Positions 8,693-19,256 of a stretch of 64,000 nt of DNA are shown here, one piece after another. How positions within the stretch are numbered: the stretch's first letter is position 1; the number at the start of each line of letters is the position of its first letter. Below the pieces are notes generated by a model that saw nothing but the letters and a program-made list of their open reading frames with translations, was not told the origin of the DNA and did no database searches. The stretch is from Planctomycetota bacterium. Lineage in GTDB: Bacteria; Planctomycetota; UBA1135; GCA-002686595. Where the stretch lies: positions 62,001-126,000 of the forward strand of contig JACRIN010000015.1 of the NCBI GenBank assembly GCA_016220085.1, in the 5' to 3' direction. Both the position numbers and the translations under genes were made by a program.

Positions 8693-9682
8693 TCACCAGC
8701 GGATCAGCGTGCCGCCCCACGTGAGCCCTGCGCCGAAGGCGACCGAGATCACGAGCTTGCCCGGCTCGAGCCGGCCTGCGCGACGAGCTTCGTCCAGTGC
8801 GACCGGCACCGTCGCGGCCGACGTGTTGCCGTACTTGTCGATGTTGATGAAGACCTTGTCGAGCGGCCAACCAACGCGATCCATCGCGGACTCGATGATC
8901 CGCGCGTTGACTTGGTGAGGGACGATCAGCCCGATCTCCTCGTACGAGTGGCCCTCGGCCATCTGCACGATCAGATCCGCCATCTTGGTCACCGCGAAGC
9001 GGAACACCTCGCGACCGCGCATCCGAATGAAGTGGTCGCCGCGCGCGACGCTTGCGGCGGTCGGAGGCGTCTTCGCGCCGCCGCCCTTCATGTGGATGAA
9101 CTCGTACCCCGAACCGTCCGCGCCGAGCGTCGTGCGCAGCACCTCGCCGGTGCGACACTCTTCCCACGGCCGCAGGACCACCGCGCCCGCTCCGTCGCCG
9201 AAGATGATGCACGAGGTTCGGTCGTTGAGGTCGAGGAACCGCGACAGCGATTCCGCGCCGAGCACCATCACCGCTTTCGCGCGCCCGGAGCCGACGAACG
9301 CCTCGCCGATGCTGAGCGCCGTCAGGAAGCCGGTGCACGCCGCGCTGCAGTCGAACGCACCCGCGTTCTTCGCGCCGATGCGGTCCTGCACCAGGCACGA
9401 GACGCCGGGCAACAAGTAATCGGGCGTCAGCGTGCCGGTGACGACGAGGTCGAGCTCGCTCGCCTGCATGCCCGCCGCTTCGAGCGCGCGCTGCGCCGCG
9501 ACGACGCACAGATCGCTCGTGCACTCGTTCTCGGAGACGAAGCGCCGCTCCTTGATGCCGGTGCGCTGCTGGATCCACTCGTCGGACGTGTCCACGAGCT
9601 TCTCGAAGTCGTGGTTGGTCATCACCCGCGAGGGCATGCAAGCCCCGGTGCCGGCGATGCCGACGCGCACGCGCGAGGTCAT
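8693..9682 (-). CDS. fabH: 3-oxoacyl-ACP synthase III
   Basis: FabH starts fatty-acid synthesis by condensing acetyl-CoA (or branched primers) with malonyl-ACP. In the 329-residue protein the nucleophile is Cys116 in CSAACTGF, and the His and Asn of the thiolase-type triad appear in VPHQVNARI and GNTSAAT. The ATG at 9682 has AGGAG six bases upstream. It follows plsX, the usual partner linking fatty-acid and phospholipid synthesis. Confidence 0.97.
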   Translation of the reverse strand: MTSRVRVGIAGTGACMPSRVMTNHDFEKLVDTSDEWIQQRTGIKERRFVSENECTSDLCVVAAQRALEAAGMQASELDLVVTGTLTPDYLLPGVSCLVQDRIGAKNAGAFDCSAACTGFLTALSIGEAFVGSGRAKAVMVLGAESLSRFLDLNDRTSCIIFGDGAGAVVLRPWEECRTGEVLRTTLGADGSGYEFIHMKGGGAKTPPTAASVARGDHFIRMRGREVFRFAVTKMADLIVQMAEGHSYEEIGLIVPHQVNARIIESAMDRVGWPLDKVFINIDKYGNTSAATVPVALDEARRAGRLEPGKLVISVAFGAGLTWGGTLIRW

Positions 9683-9815
9683 AGAGACTCCTTCCAAGAG
9701 GTGGCTGCGGTCGTCGCGAGGCGCGACGCGTTCGCACGCGGCGCACGGGCGACGCTGGAGCGGACAACGCCCATGGTAGCGGCCTCGCGCGGCGCTTCGA
9801 GAGCGAAGCTTGGGG

Positions 9816-10826
9816 TCAAGCTTGCGTGCCCGCGCTGGCGAGCCCCGCGACGATGTGCTCGTTGACGTGCGCGTCCATCGCGCGAGCACCTTGGCCGATC
9901 GCGTTCGACACCGCGGTCGCGTCGGAGCGGCCGTGGCCGATCACCACCGTGCCTTGGACGCCGAGCAACAGCGCGCCGCCGTACTCCGCGTAGTCGACGC
10001 GCTTCTTGACGTGCGCGAGCGCCTCGCCGGCCCACTCGGCGCCGTGCGCCTTCAGCTCGCCGAGGACGAGCTGGAGCATGAACTGGGAGAACCCTTCGAG
10101 CAGCTTGAGCACGACGTTGCCGGTGAATCCGTCGGTGATGACCACGTCCGCGGACTGGCGGAAGATGTCGTGACCTTCGATGTTGCCGACGAAGTTCAGG
10201 CCGCTCGACTTGAACAGCGGGTAGGCCTCTTTGAGCAGCTCGGTGCCCTTGCCCTCTTCCTCGCCGATGTTGAGCAGGCCGACGCGCGGCTCTCCGACGC
10301 CGAGGCAATCCTTGGCGTAGACCGAGCCCATCAGCCCGTACTGGATCAGGTGCTGGGGTTTCGGCGCGGTGTTCGCGCCCATGTCGAGCAGCGTCACCGG
10401 CTTGCCGGTCAGATTGACCGCGACCGCGATACCCGGGCGTTTGACGCCTTCGAGCGTGCCGAGCAAGAGCGTCGCTCCGCCGACCATCGCGCCGGTGTTG
10501 CCCATGCTGACCGAAGCGCCGACCAGGCCTTTCTTGATCAGCGCCATCGAGACGCTGATCGACGAATCGGGCTTGGCTCGCAGCGCCGTCGCCGGCGACT
10601 CGGCCATGCCGATCACCTGGCTCGCGTGGACGATTTCGAAGCCCGGATTGCCGCCGCGAGCGGCGAGACCGGCCTCGATCGTCGGCTTGTCGCCGACGAG
10701 CACGAGCCGCGCGGGCTCGATGCGGTGCTTGGCCTGCGGGGAAACGGAAAGCAGGGCTCCATCGAGCGTGGCTTCGGGGGCGCGGTCGCCCCCCATCACG
10801 TCGAGCGCGATACGCGACGCTGCCAT
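9816..10826 (-). CDS. plsX: Phosphate acyltransferase
   Basis: PlsX converts acyl-ACP to acyl-phosphate for PlsY-dependent phosphatidic acid synthesis at the membrane. The 336-residue protein begins with the characteristic RIALDVMGGDRAPEATL and contains SMGNTGAMVGGATLLLG and the C-terminal LLGVQGTVVIGHGRSDA. It lies 24 bases after rpmF and before fabH, the canonical arrangement. Confidence 0.97.
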   Translation of the reverse strand: MAASRIALDVMGGDRAPEATLDGALLSVSPQAKHRIEPARLVLVGDKPTIEAGLAARGGNPGFEIVHASQVIGMAESPATALRAKPDSSISVSMALIKKGLVGASVSMGNTGAMVGGATLLLGTLEGVKRPGIAVAVNLTGKPVTLLDMGANTAPKPQHLIQYGLMGSVYAKDCLGVGEPRVGLLNIGEEEGKGTELLKEAYPLFKSSGLNFVGNIEGHDIFRQSADVVITDGFTGNVVLKLLEGFSQFMLQLVLGELKAHGAEWAGEALAHVKKRVDYAEYGGALLLGVQGTVVIGHGRSDATAVSNAIGQGARAMDAHVNEHIVAGLASAGTQA

Positions 10827-10850
10827 GATGATGCGCGCGGGCGGGCGGGC

Positions 10851-11057
10851 CTAGAAGACTTCCTTTTGAAGGACGTCGGTGCCCTTCTTCTCGCCGCCCT
10901 TCGAGAAGCCGTAGTAGCCGCAGTTGTCGCACACGCAGTGCGAGCGCACGGCGGCGCCGCAACGGCCGCAGTGGTTCGGGGCGTACGCCTTGATCTTGTA
11001 GTGCGTCCGGCGCAAGCGGGTGCGCTGGTTCGAGTGGCGTCGTTTCGGATTGGGCAT
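10851..11057 (-). CDS. rpmF: 50S ribosomal protein L32
   Basis: L32 is a small protein of the large ribosomal subunit. The 68-residue sequence begins MPNPKRRHSNQR and carries the zinc-ribbon cysteines in CGRCGAAVRSHCVCDNCGYY, so it is the zinc-binding form. The ATG at 11057 is chosen over the longer frame to 11141 because it matches the family start. The rpmF-plsX pairing is widely conserved and links ribosome and lipid synthesis in one transcript. Confidence 0.97.
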   Translation of the reverse strand: MPNPKRRHSNQRTRLRRTHYKIKAYAPNHCGRCGAAVRSHCVCDNCGYYGFSKGGEKKGTDVLQKEVF

Positions 11058-11189
11058 GGCGGTCGTCCTTGCGGGTCGATGAGCCGCGTCAAGGCGGCCG
11101 AGAAGGGCGGGGATGCTAGCTGGAGGTCCGGGGGGTGTCAACGCGCGGGGTGCGCCGCGCCGACGACGATCGATGATCGAGCGCGCGGC

Positions 11190-13868
11190 TCAACCCAACG
11201 CCGCGAGGTACGCCTGGGCCGCGGCGACCGCTTCCGCGACCTTGTCGGGGGAAAGTCCCTGCCCCTGGGCGAGCGCCGGCTTGCCGCCGCCGCCGCCGCC
11301 GAGCGACGCCGAAATCTTGGCGGCGAGCTCGCCCGCCTTCAGACCTTTCGCGAGCGGCACGCCCTCGAAAGCGATCAGGAACGGCACGCGCCCGTCGGCG
11401 CGGCCGAACAGCACGATCGCCTGGTCGCCGCCGAGCGAACGCGCGCGGTCGCCGAGGTCGCGCAACGCGGCGGTGTCGAGTTCGGGGAAGTCGAGCACCG
11501 TGACGTGCACGCCGCCGCGCTCGGTCCGCGCGGCCTTGAGCTTGTCGAATGCGGTGCCGACGTCGGCCACCGCGCTCTTCTCGCCCTTCTTCTTGAGTTC
11601 CTTGAGCTCCTTCTGGAGCTGCTCGATGCGGGTCGCGAGCTCGTCGGGGCTGGTCTTCAGCGCGCGCGCGGCGCCGTCGAGCGTGCGGCGCTGCGCCTGC
11701 ACGTGCTCGACCGCGCGGTCGCGCGCCACCGCCTCGATGCGGCGCACGCCGGCCTGCAGCGCGCGCTCGGAGACGATCACGAACGGGCCTATCTCTCCCG
11801 CCGCGCGGACGTGCGTGCCGCCGCAGAGCTCGGTGGAAAAACCTCCGACCGCGACGACGCGGACCCGGTCGGCGTACTTCTCGCTGAAAAGCGCGGTCAC
11901 GCCGCGCGCCTTCGCTTCGGCGAGGTTCTCGACGGTCGTCGCGACCCTCTGGTTGTTCGCGATTTCGTGGTTGACCAGCCGCTCGACGCGCTCGAGATCC
12001 TCGGCCGAGATCGCTTTCGGATGCGACAGGTCGAAGCGCAGGCGATCGGGACCGACGTAGGAGCCTTGCTGCGTCACGTGCTCGCCGAGCACGGTGCGCA
12101 ACGCCTTGTGCAGCAAGTGCGTCGCGGTGTGGTGCGCGCGCGTCGCGGCGCGACGCTCCGAATCGACACGGGCGATCACGTCGAGGCCCTCGCGCGCGAC
12201 GCCCTTCGCCTGGCCGACGTGCACGATGATGTCGCCGAGCTTCTTCGTGTCTTCGACGTCGAAGACGAAGCTCTCGTCCGCCGCGTGGATGCGTCCCGCG
12301 TCGCCGATTTGGCCGCCGCTTTCGGCGTAGAACGGGCTGTGCGCGAGCACCAAGCGATCCTTCTGGCCCGGCGTCTGGAAGAGGCGCACGACCGTCGACT
12401 CGAGCTCCGTCGAAGTCGAATCGTCGGCGTGGTACGAGCTCTCCGTCGCGCGCAAGCCGCCGAGCTGCTCCGCCGAGAGCAGCTGTCGGAATGCGCCTTC
12501 CGCGCGCGACGCGTTGCGGTGCTTTTCCTCCGCCTCGTCCCAGCCGCGCGCGTCGAGCGTCCAGCCGCGCTCGCGGCACATCTGTTCGACGAGGTCGACC
12601 GGGAAACCATACGTCGCGTACAGGTCGTACGCCTCCGCGCCGGCGAGTTCCTTCTTCGGAGTCTTCTCGACGCGACCGGCGAGGTCGGCGAACAGCACGA
12701 GCCCGCGATCGAGCGTCGCGCCGAACGACTCCTCCTCGGAGCGCACGAGCAGCCGAATGTGCTCCTCGCGTTGGCGGATGTTCGGGAACGCTTCGCCGAG
12801 CACCTCGCCGACCGCGGGCACGACGTCGAAGAGGAACGGCTTCTGCATCCCGATCCGTTGGCGGCCGAAGCGCGCCGCGCGACGCAACAATCGGCGCAAC
12901 ACGTACCCACGGCCTTCGTTCGACGGCAAGAGTCCGTCGCCGAACGCCGCGGAGAGCGCGCGCAGGTGGTCACCGATCACGCGGTACGCGATGTCGACCT
13001 GCGGATCGTCGCCGTAGCGCGTGCCGGTCAGCGTCTCGATCCGTCGGAAGATCGGGGTGAAGAGATCGGTGTCGTAGTTCGAGCGCTTGCCCTGGAGCAC
13101 GGCGGTGACGCGCTCGAGCCCCATGCCGGTGTCGACGTGCTTCGCCGGCAGCGGCGCGAGCGAGCCGTCGTCCCGGCGGTTGAACTGCATGAAGACGTTG
13201 TTCCAGAGCTCGATGAAGCGCTCGTTGCCCGCGTTGACGCCGATCTTTCGGTCCGCGCCGTCGCGAGGATCGGCGCCCGGCGCGCCGCGATCGATGTGGA
13301 TCTCGGTGCACGGCCCGCACGGACCGGTCTCCCCCATCTCCCAGAAGTTCGCCTTGCGGTCGAAGCGCAGGATGTGCGTCGGGTCGATGTCGGTGCACTC
13401 GCGCCAGATGCGCTCGGCTTCGTCGTCGGCCGGCAGGCCGTCCTTCTGGTCGCCGCCGAAGACGGTCACCCACAGGCGGTCCTTCGGCATCGCCCACGTC
13501 TTGGTCAAGAGCTCCCACGACCAAGTGATCGCCTCTTGCTTGAAGTAGTCGCCGAACGACCAGTTCCCGAGCATCTCGAAGAACGTGTGGTGATAGGTGT
13601 CGAGCCCGACTTCCTCGAGGTCGTTGTGCTTGCCGGAGACGCGGATGCACTTCTGAGTGTTGACCGCTCGCGTGTAGTCGCGCTTGCCGCTGCCGAGGAA
13701 CACGTCCTTGAACTGGTTCATCCCGGCGTTGGTGAAGAGCAGCGTCGGGTCGTCCTGCGGGAACACCGGGCTCGACGGCACGAAGCGGTGGCCGCGTGCC
13801 TGGAAGAACTCGATGAAGTCGGCGCGCACGCGCGCCGCGCTCTTCAGCGGCTGGGGAGCTTGGGTCAT
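11190..13868 (-). CDS. alaS: Alanyl-tRNA synthetase
   Basis: AlaS charges tRNA-Ala in the cytoplasm. The 892-residue protein has the class II N-terminus (FFQARGHRFVPSSPVFP, then LLFTNAGMNQFKDVFLG), the editing-domain zinc ligands HHTATHLLH and CGGTHV, and the C-terminal Gly-rich DHHA1-type tail. The length is normal for the family (about 870-900). The ATG at 13868 begins MTQAPQPLKSAARVRADFI. It lies 132 bases upstream of rpmF and 138 bases downstream of recA. Confidence 0.98.
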   Translation of the reverse strand: MTQAPQPLKSAARVRADFIEFFQARGHRFVPSSPVFPQDDPTLLFTNAGMNQFKDVFLGSGKRDYTRAVNTQKCIRVSGKHNDLEEVGLDTYHHTFFEMLGNWSFGDYFKQEAITWSWELLTKTWAMPKDRLWVTVFGGDQKDGLPADDEAERIWRECTDIDPTHILRFDRKANFWEMGETGPCGPCTEIHIDRGAPGADPRDGADRKIGVNAGNERFIELWNNVFMQFNRRDDGSLAPLPAKHVDTGMGLERVTAVLQGKRSNYDTDLFTPIFRRIETLTGTRYGDDPQVDIAYRVIGDHLRALSAAFGDGLLPSNEGRGYVLRRLLRRAARFGRQRIGMQKPFLFDVVPAVGEVLGEAFPNIRQREEHIRLLVRSEEESFGATLDRGLVLFADLAGRVEKTPKKELAGAEAYDLYATYGFPVDLVEQMCRERGWTLDARGWDEAEEKHRNASRAEGAFRQLLSAEQLGGLRATESSYHADDSTSTELESTVVRLFQTPGQKDRLVLAHSPFYAESGGQIGDAGRIHAADESFVFDVEDTKKLGDIIVHVGQAKGVAREGLDVIARVDSERRAATRAHHTATHLLHKALRTVLGEHVTQQGSYVGPDRLRFDLSHPKAISAEDLERVERLVNHEIANNQRVATTVENLAEAKARGVTALFSEKYADRVRVVAVGGFSTELCGGTHVRAAGEIGPFVIVSERALQAGVRRIEAVARDRAVEHVQAQRRTLDGAARALKTSPDELATRIEQLQKELKELKKKGEKSAVADVGTAFDKLKAARTERGGVHVTVLDFPELDTAALRDLGDRARSLGGDQAIVLFGRADGRVPFLIAFEGVPLAKGLKAGELAAKISASLGGGGGGKPALAQGQGLSPDKVAEAVAAAQAYLAALG

Positions 13869-14006
13869 GGAGGTGACTTGGGTCGGAAGGCGGGTCGGCT
13901 CGAAACGCCGACGAGTCTAAGCGCGGCGCCCGTGCGCTTGAAGCGCCGGGCGCCGTGGGCTCTCTCGGGCCGCGCGATCCGCGCGCGGCTCTGGAATCAG
14001 GGGAAA

Positions 14007-15218
<1,212 letters not shown>

Positions 15219-15258
15219 GAGTGGTTCTCGCGAAAGAAAGGTCAGCCCGGCGCCCATG

Positions 15259-15852
15259 CTAGCGAGTCGCGAGCGCGAAGTCCGCGACGACGCGGCAGCT
15301 CTCACGCTCACCTTCCACCCGCTCGCGGCCGGCGAGGGATTCGACCAGCTGGAGTCGCGTCGGTTTCCATCCGAGTTCGAGATCCAGGTCGTAAAAGCGC
15401 TCGGGCACCCGCGGCCGCATCCGTTCGCGCACCCGAGCGACGGTGACATGCGCGCGCCACGGCTGCACTTCTGGCCGGGCACCGAGGCCGACGCACGCTC
15501 CCGCGACGTCCGCGGCGAGCCGCGCGAGCCCGCCCGGCCGCGCTTCCGCGACGCCGAGCCAGAGCACACGCTCCCGGCCGCGCGCCGGGAACGCGCCGGC
15601 CCGCGTCACGCAGAGATCGAGCGGCCCGTGACGCGCCGCGAGTTCGCCGAGCGCGAGCCCGAGCGGCTCGATCGATTCCGGCGCGGTCGCGCCGAGGAAG
15701 AACAGCGTCAAGTGGAGGTCCGGCGGCGCGTAGCGGCGCAGGCCGGTCTCGTCCGCCGGCCCGACCAGGACCGCGTCGACCGCGCGCACGAGCGGCTCGG
15801 CGAGCTCGCGGCCGAGCATCAGCGCGACGAAGAGCCTCCGCCGAGCGCTCAC
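15259..15852 (-). CDS. thpR: RNA 2',3'-cyclic phosphodiesterase (2H family)
   Basis: ThpR-type enzymes open 2',3'-cyclic phosphates on RNA ends. The 197-residue protein has both family motifs: HLTLFFLG in the N-terminal half and HVTVARVR near residue 145, giving the two H-x-T/V catalytic pairs. Length is typical (about 180-200). The start is a GTG at 15852, 16 bases after the upstream kinase gene. The close spacing with recA is common in several phyla. Confidence 0.92.
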   Translation of the reverse strand: MSARRRLFVALMLGRELAEPLVRAVDAVLVGPADETGLRRYAPPDLHLTLFFLGATAPESIEPLGLALGELAARHGPLDLCVTRAGAFPARGRERVLWLGVAEARPGGLARLAADVAGACVGLGARPEVQPWRAHVTVARVRERMRPRVPERFYDLDLELGWKPTRLQLVESLAGRERVEGERESCRVVADFALATR

Positions 15853-15868
15853 GTCCCGCTCCGAGCCG

Positions 15869-16768
15869 TCACACCGACGTGATGTCGAGCAATTCGTTGA
15901 AGCGCGACTCGACGTCGCTGCGCGTGCGCTTGCCGATGTCCTCGATCGAGAAGCCCTGCACGCAGAAGCTCGCCGTGACCGTGCCGTAGAGCATCGCGCG
16001 GCGCAGGGTCCGCGGCTCGATGCTCTGCGCGGACGCGACGTAGCCCATGAAGCCGCCCGCGAAGCAGTCGCCGGCGCCCGTCGGATCGACGACTTGGTCG
16101 ACCGGGTACGCGGGCAGCGAGAAGTGCGCGTCCTCGCCGATCAGGAACGCGCCGTGCTCGCCCTTCTTCAGGATCACGTAGCGCGGCCCGAACGTGAGCA
16201 CCTTGCGCGCGGCGCGGATCAGGTTCTTCTCGCCGGTCAGCATGCGCGCTTCCTCGTCGTTCAGCACGACGCCATCGACGCGGGCGAGCAGCTCGAGCAA
16301 GTCGTCCTTCCGGATGTCGATCCACAGGTTCATCGTGTCGGCGACGACGAACGAGGGGTTCTGCACCTGGCCGAGCGCCTTCATCTGCACGCGCGGCTCG
16401 GCGTTGGCGAGGAAGACGAACGACGCGTCGCGGCACGCGGGCGTCAGCTTCGGATCGAAGTGCTCGAACACGTTGAGCTGCGTGTCGAGCGTGTGCCGCG
16501 TGTTCCAGTCGGCTTCGTAGCGGCCCGACCAACGGAACGTCTTGCCGTTCGCGATCTCGACGCCGCGAATGTCGATGCCGCGGTTCGCAAGGCCTTCGAG
16601 GTCGGGCGTCTTGAAGTCGTCGCCGACGACGCCGACCAGTCGGACGACGCCGAAGTTCGCGGCAGCGACCGAGAAGTAGAGCGCCGAACCGCCGAGCGCG
16701 TCCGCGCGGCGATCGTAGGGCGTCTCGATGGAGTCGTAAGCCAGGGTTCCGATGACGACGAGAGACAT
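15869..16768 (-). CDS. PfkB-family carbohydrate/nucleoside kinase
   Basis: This is a ribokinase-fold kinase that phosphorylates a sugar or nucleoside with ATP. The 299-residue protein has the N-terminal GGSALYFSVAAANFG substrate motif and the C-terminal signature DPTGAGDCFAGGF containing the catalytic Asp. The substrate is not evident; it resembles the bacterial adenosine/ribokinase-like group rather than phosphofructokinase. The ATG at 16768 (MSLVVIGTLAYDSIE) is chosen over a longer Arg-rich frame. It heads a three-gene run with thpR and recA. Confidence 0.9.
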   Translation of the reverse strand: MSLVVIGTLAYDSIETPYDRRADALGGSALYFSVAAANFGVVRLVGVVGDDFKTPDLEGLANRGIDIRGVEIANGKTFRWSGRYEADWNTRHTLDTQLNVFEHFDPKLTPACRDASFVFLANAEPRVQMKALGQVQNPSFVVADTMNLWIDIRKDDLLELLARVDGVVLNDEEARMLTGEKNLIRAARKVLTFGPRYVILKKGEHGAFLIGEDAHFSLPAYPVDQVVDPTGAGDCFAGGFMGYVASAQSIEPRTLRRAMLYGTVTASFCVQGFSIEDIGKRTRSDVESRFNELLDITSV

Positions 16769-16857
16769 GCGCTTCCTCGATAGAACGAAAGGGCGCAGAG
16801 GATAGGCGAGCGCCCGGGTTTCCGGAACTAGCAGGCGGGCGAAGCCGCCGCGGGATT

Positions 16858-18048
16858 TCAGCTCTTCGACTCGCGCTCGACCTGGTCCAGGTCGAGCCGG
16901 CCGCCCGGCACGAGCAGGAACAGTCCGCCGACCAGGCCGAACGAGAGCAACAGGAGTCGGAACGTGACGCTGGTGGCGATGCCGAGCGACGCGCTCCCGC
17001 CGAGCATCTCCCACAACGTCCCGAACACCGCTTCACCGAACCCCCAGCCGCCGGGCGAGAGCGGCAGCGCGGTCGCGATGTTCGCGACCGGCACCGCGAC
17101 GAAGTAATCGAGAGTCGCGACCGTGTCGCCGAACGCGCGGCCGAGCGCCAACACGCCGAGGACGACGCTGAGGTGATTGCCGACCGAGAGCAGGAACGCG
17201 CCGAGCATCTCCCACGGGTGCCGCGAGTAGACGAGCACCGCCTGGTCGATCTTCTGGAACAGCGCGCCGCCGGGCAGCTTCGCGAGCAAGCGATCGAGCC
17301 CGATCCAGCGCCGCAACGTCCCGTTGACGTACACGAACGCGCCGAGCACTCCCGCGGTCGCGGCCGCGATCACCGGCGTGCGGATCGCGGCGAACGCGTT
17401 CTCGCCGGTCGCGACGATCACCACCGCGGCGATCGCAGCGAGCACGACGATACCGATGATGCGGTCGACGAAGACCGAGATCACCGCTTCCGTCTTCTTG
17501 CCCGGATTCTCGCGCGCGACGAGCACCGCCTTGATCACGTCGCCGCCGGTCAGCCCGGGCACGACGATGTTGAAGAACATCCCGAGCAACGTCAGCCGCA
17601 GCGACTGGAAAGGCGTCGCGCGACAACCCGCGGCGAGCAGCAAGCGCCACCAGCGCAGCACCGTGAACGTCAGTCCGCAGCACAGGCACGCGAACGCCTT
17701 CAGCAGGCCGGAGGTGTCGAGCTCCCGGAACACGCGCAAGAGCCCGGGGCGCCAGTCGACGTGCTCGTCGCGGACGACGTGGACCTTCGCCGCGCCCTCG
17801 GTGTCGCGGGTCGCGCCGGCGAGCGGCGCCGGCAGATCCGCGGGGCGAGCGTCGAACGCGAAGTCGATCGCTTCGGACTTCCACTCGCCCTCGATCGCGC
17901 CGTCGAACGAGCGCTTGCCCGAGTCGTCGCTCCAGATCAGCCGATCGCGCCACGGCACGAAGTACGCGACCAAGGCCAGCAGGCCGAGGCCGACGATCAC
18001 TTGGAGGATCGGGATCCAACGCGACTTCTTCGGGCGGGACGAGTTCAA
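16858..18048 (-). CDS. YbhN/UPF0104-type membrane flippase-like protein
   Basis: This is an integral membrane protein of 396 residues with about eight hydrophobic segments: one near residues 12-30, then a soluble loop of roughly 80 residues, then clusters through the C-terminus. Segments such as LRWWRLLLAAGCR, FFNIVVPGLTGGDVIKA and LPLSPGGWGFGEAVFG are typical of the lysylphosphatidylglycerol synthase membrane domain/YbhN family, which is associated with lipid handling. The periplasmic-type loop between TM1 and TM2 is an addition to the basic fold. A TTG start at 18048 overlaps the upstream stop (TTGA), implying translational coupling. Confidence 0.8.
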   Translation of the reverse strand: MNSSRPKKSRWIPILQVIVGLGLLALVAYFVPWRDRLIWSDDSGKRSFDGAIEGEWKSEAIDFAFDARPADLPAPLAGATRDTEGAAKVHVVRDEHVDWRPGLLRVFRELDTSGLLKAFACLCCGLTFTVLRWWRLLLAAGCRATPFQSLRLTLLGMFFNIVVPGLTGGDVIKAVLVARENPGKKTEAVISVFVDRIIGIVVLAAIAAVVIVATGENAFAAIRTPVIAAATAGVLGAFVYVNGTLRRWIGLDRLLAKLPGGALFQKIDQAVLVYSRHPWEMLGAFLLSVGNHLSVVLGVLALGRAFGDTVATLDYFVAVPVANIATALPLSPGGWGFGEAVFGTLWEMLGGSASLGIATSVTFRLLLLSFGLVGGLFLLVPGGRLDLDQVERESKS

Positions 18049-19256
18049 GGCTGGCCGTCGGCGGCAGGCTTTGTCGGCGCGGGCTCGGCGGAAGCTGAGG
18101 CCGCTTGGCGCTCGAACCACCATTCCTGCCAGTCTTCCTCGCGCAAGGAAGTGCGCGCGGCGCCGGTGATCGCGGTGAGCGCCTGCATCGCGGCGAGACG
18201 CACGCGGCCGTCGACGTGACCGCCGGAGAGCTCGTACAGCAGGCGCAAGCTGACCTCGCCGGGCGCGTCGCCGGCGGAGCCGCCTGCGTGATCGGCGGCA
18301 CCGCCTGCGCGATCGGCGGGAGCCCCGCGACGCGCGAGATCGTCGGCGTAGGCGATCAGGAGCTCCGGCGGCGCATCGCCACGGCGGATGCGCGCGAGCA
18401 CGCGCGTGCACCACGCGTCGCCGAATGCGCGTCGGCCCGCCCAAGTCGCCGCCGCGGCGACGAACGGGTCCTCGTCGTCGAGCGCGTGCTCGAGTCCCTG
18501 GCGGATCGCGCGCGCTTGGAGGTCGAGCGAGAGCTCGCGCAGCTCGCCGATGTCGCGACCGAGCCGGCTCGCGAGCAAGCGCACGCCGCGCAGCGCGCGC
18601 GGCAGACCCGCGGCGTCGTATTCGAACGCGCGGGCCTCGGCGGCCAAGGCGACGAGCTCCTGGCGCGCCGCGTCGCGATCGCCGCCCGCGACGTACGGCG
18701 TCACGGCCTTGACGAAGCGAGCGAGCAGGTCGCTCAACTGCTCCGCGTTCGCGACCGTGCTCCCGGGCACGCGCTCGGGGAGCGACGCGAGGCCCATGCG
18801 CTCGCCCGCGCGCCCGAGCCCGATCGCGGCGCGCTCGCGCGACAGCCGCCACACGTCGGTCAGCACGATCCGAGTGGCGAGCTCGACCTGCATCGCGGCG
18901 ATGTCGGGATCGTGCGGGTCGGCGCTGAGCAGACCCACCAGGTTCTCGACGCACGCCTCGGTCGGATCCTCGACCTTGCTCGGGTCCTTGTCCTGCACCG
19001 ACGAGCCCATCCCGCGCAACACGCCGCCGAAGCCCTCGCGCAGCAGGAACTCCGCGTCGCCGACCAGCGCCGCCCGATACTTGTGGCGGCCGTTGGCGTC
19101 GTGCAGCTCGTCGAGGTTGTACACGCGCGCGCCGGGGATGTTGCAGCCGCCGCCGAGCGCGGCGGCGAGCGCGGCCGCCAGCACCGAGGGGAACGAGCGG
19201 ACGAACGGGGCGACGAATCCGGGCGCCCGAGCGCGGGCGCGTCGACGCAGCGTCAT
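18045..19256 (-). CDS. Putative lipoprotein of unknown function
   Basis: I do not recognise a family. The 403-residue protein has an Arg-rich N-terminus, a hydrophobic segment (residues 22-34) and a Cys38 after LGGG, an imperfect lipobox, so export and lipidation are likely but not certain. The body is Ala/Leu/Arg-rich and helical, with HEAT-like units toward the C-terminus. The ATG at 19256 overlaps the transketolase stop (ATGA), and its own stop overlaps the next start, so three genes form one coupled unit. Confidence 0.75.
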   Translation of the reverse strand: MTLRRRARARAPGFVAPFVRSFPSVLAAALAAALGGGCNIPGARVYNLDELHDANGRHKYRAALVGDAEFLLREGFGGVLRGMGSSVQDKDPSKVEDPTEACVENLVGLLSADPHDPDIAAMQVELATRIVLTDVWRLSRERAAIGLGRAGERMGLASLPERVPGSTVANAEQLSDLLARFVKAVTPYVAGGDRDAARQELVALAAEARAFEYDAAGLPRALRGVRLLASRLGRDIGELRELSLDLQARAIRQGLEHALDDEDPFVAAAATWAGRRAFGDAWCTRVLARIRRGDAPPELLIAYADDLARRGAPADRAGGAADHAGGSAGDAPGEVSLRLLYELSGGHVDGRVRLAAMQALTAITGAARTSLREEDWQEWWFERQAASASAEPAPTKPAADGQP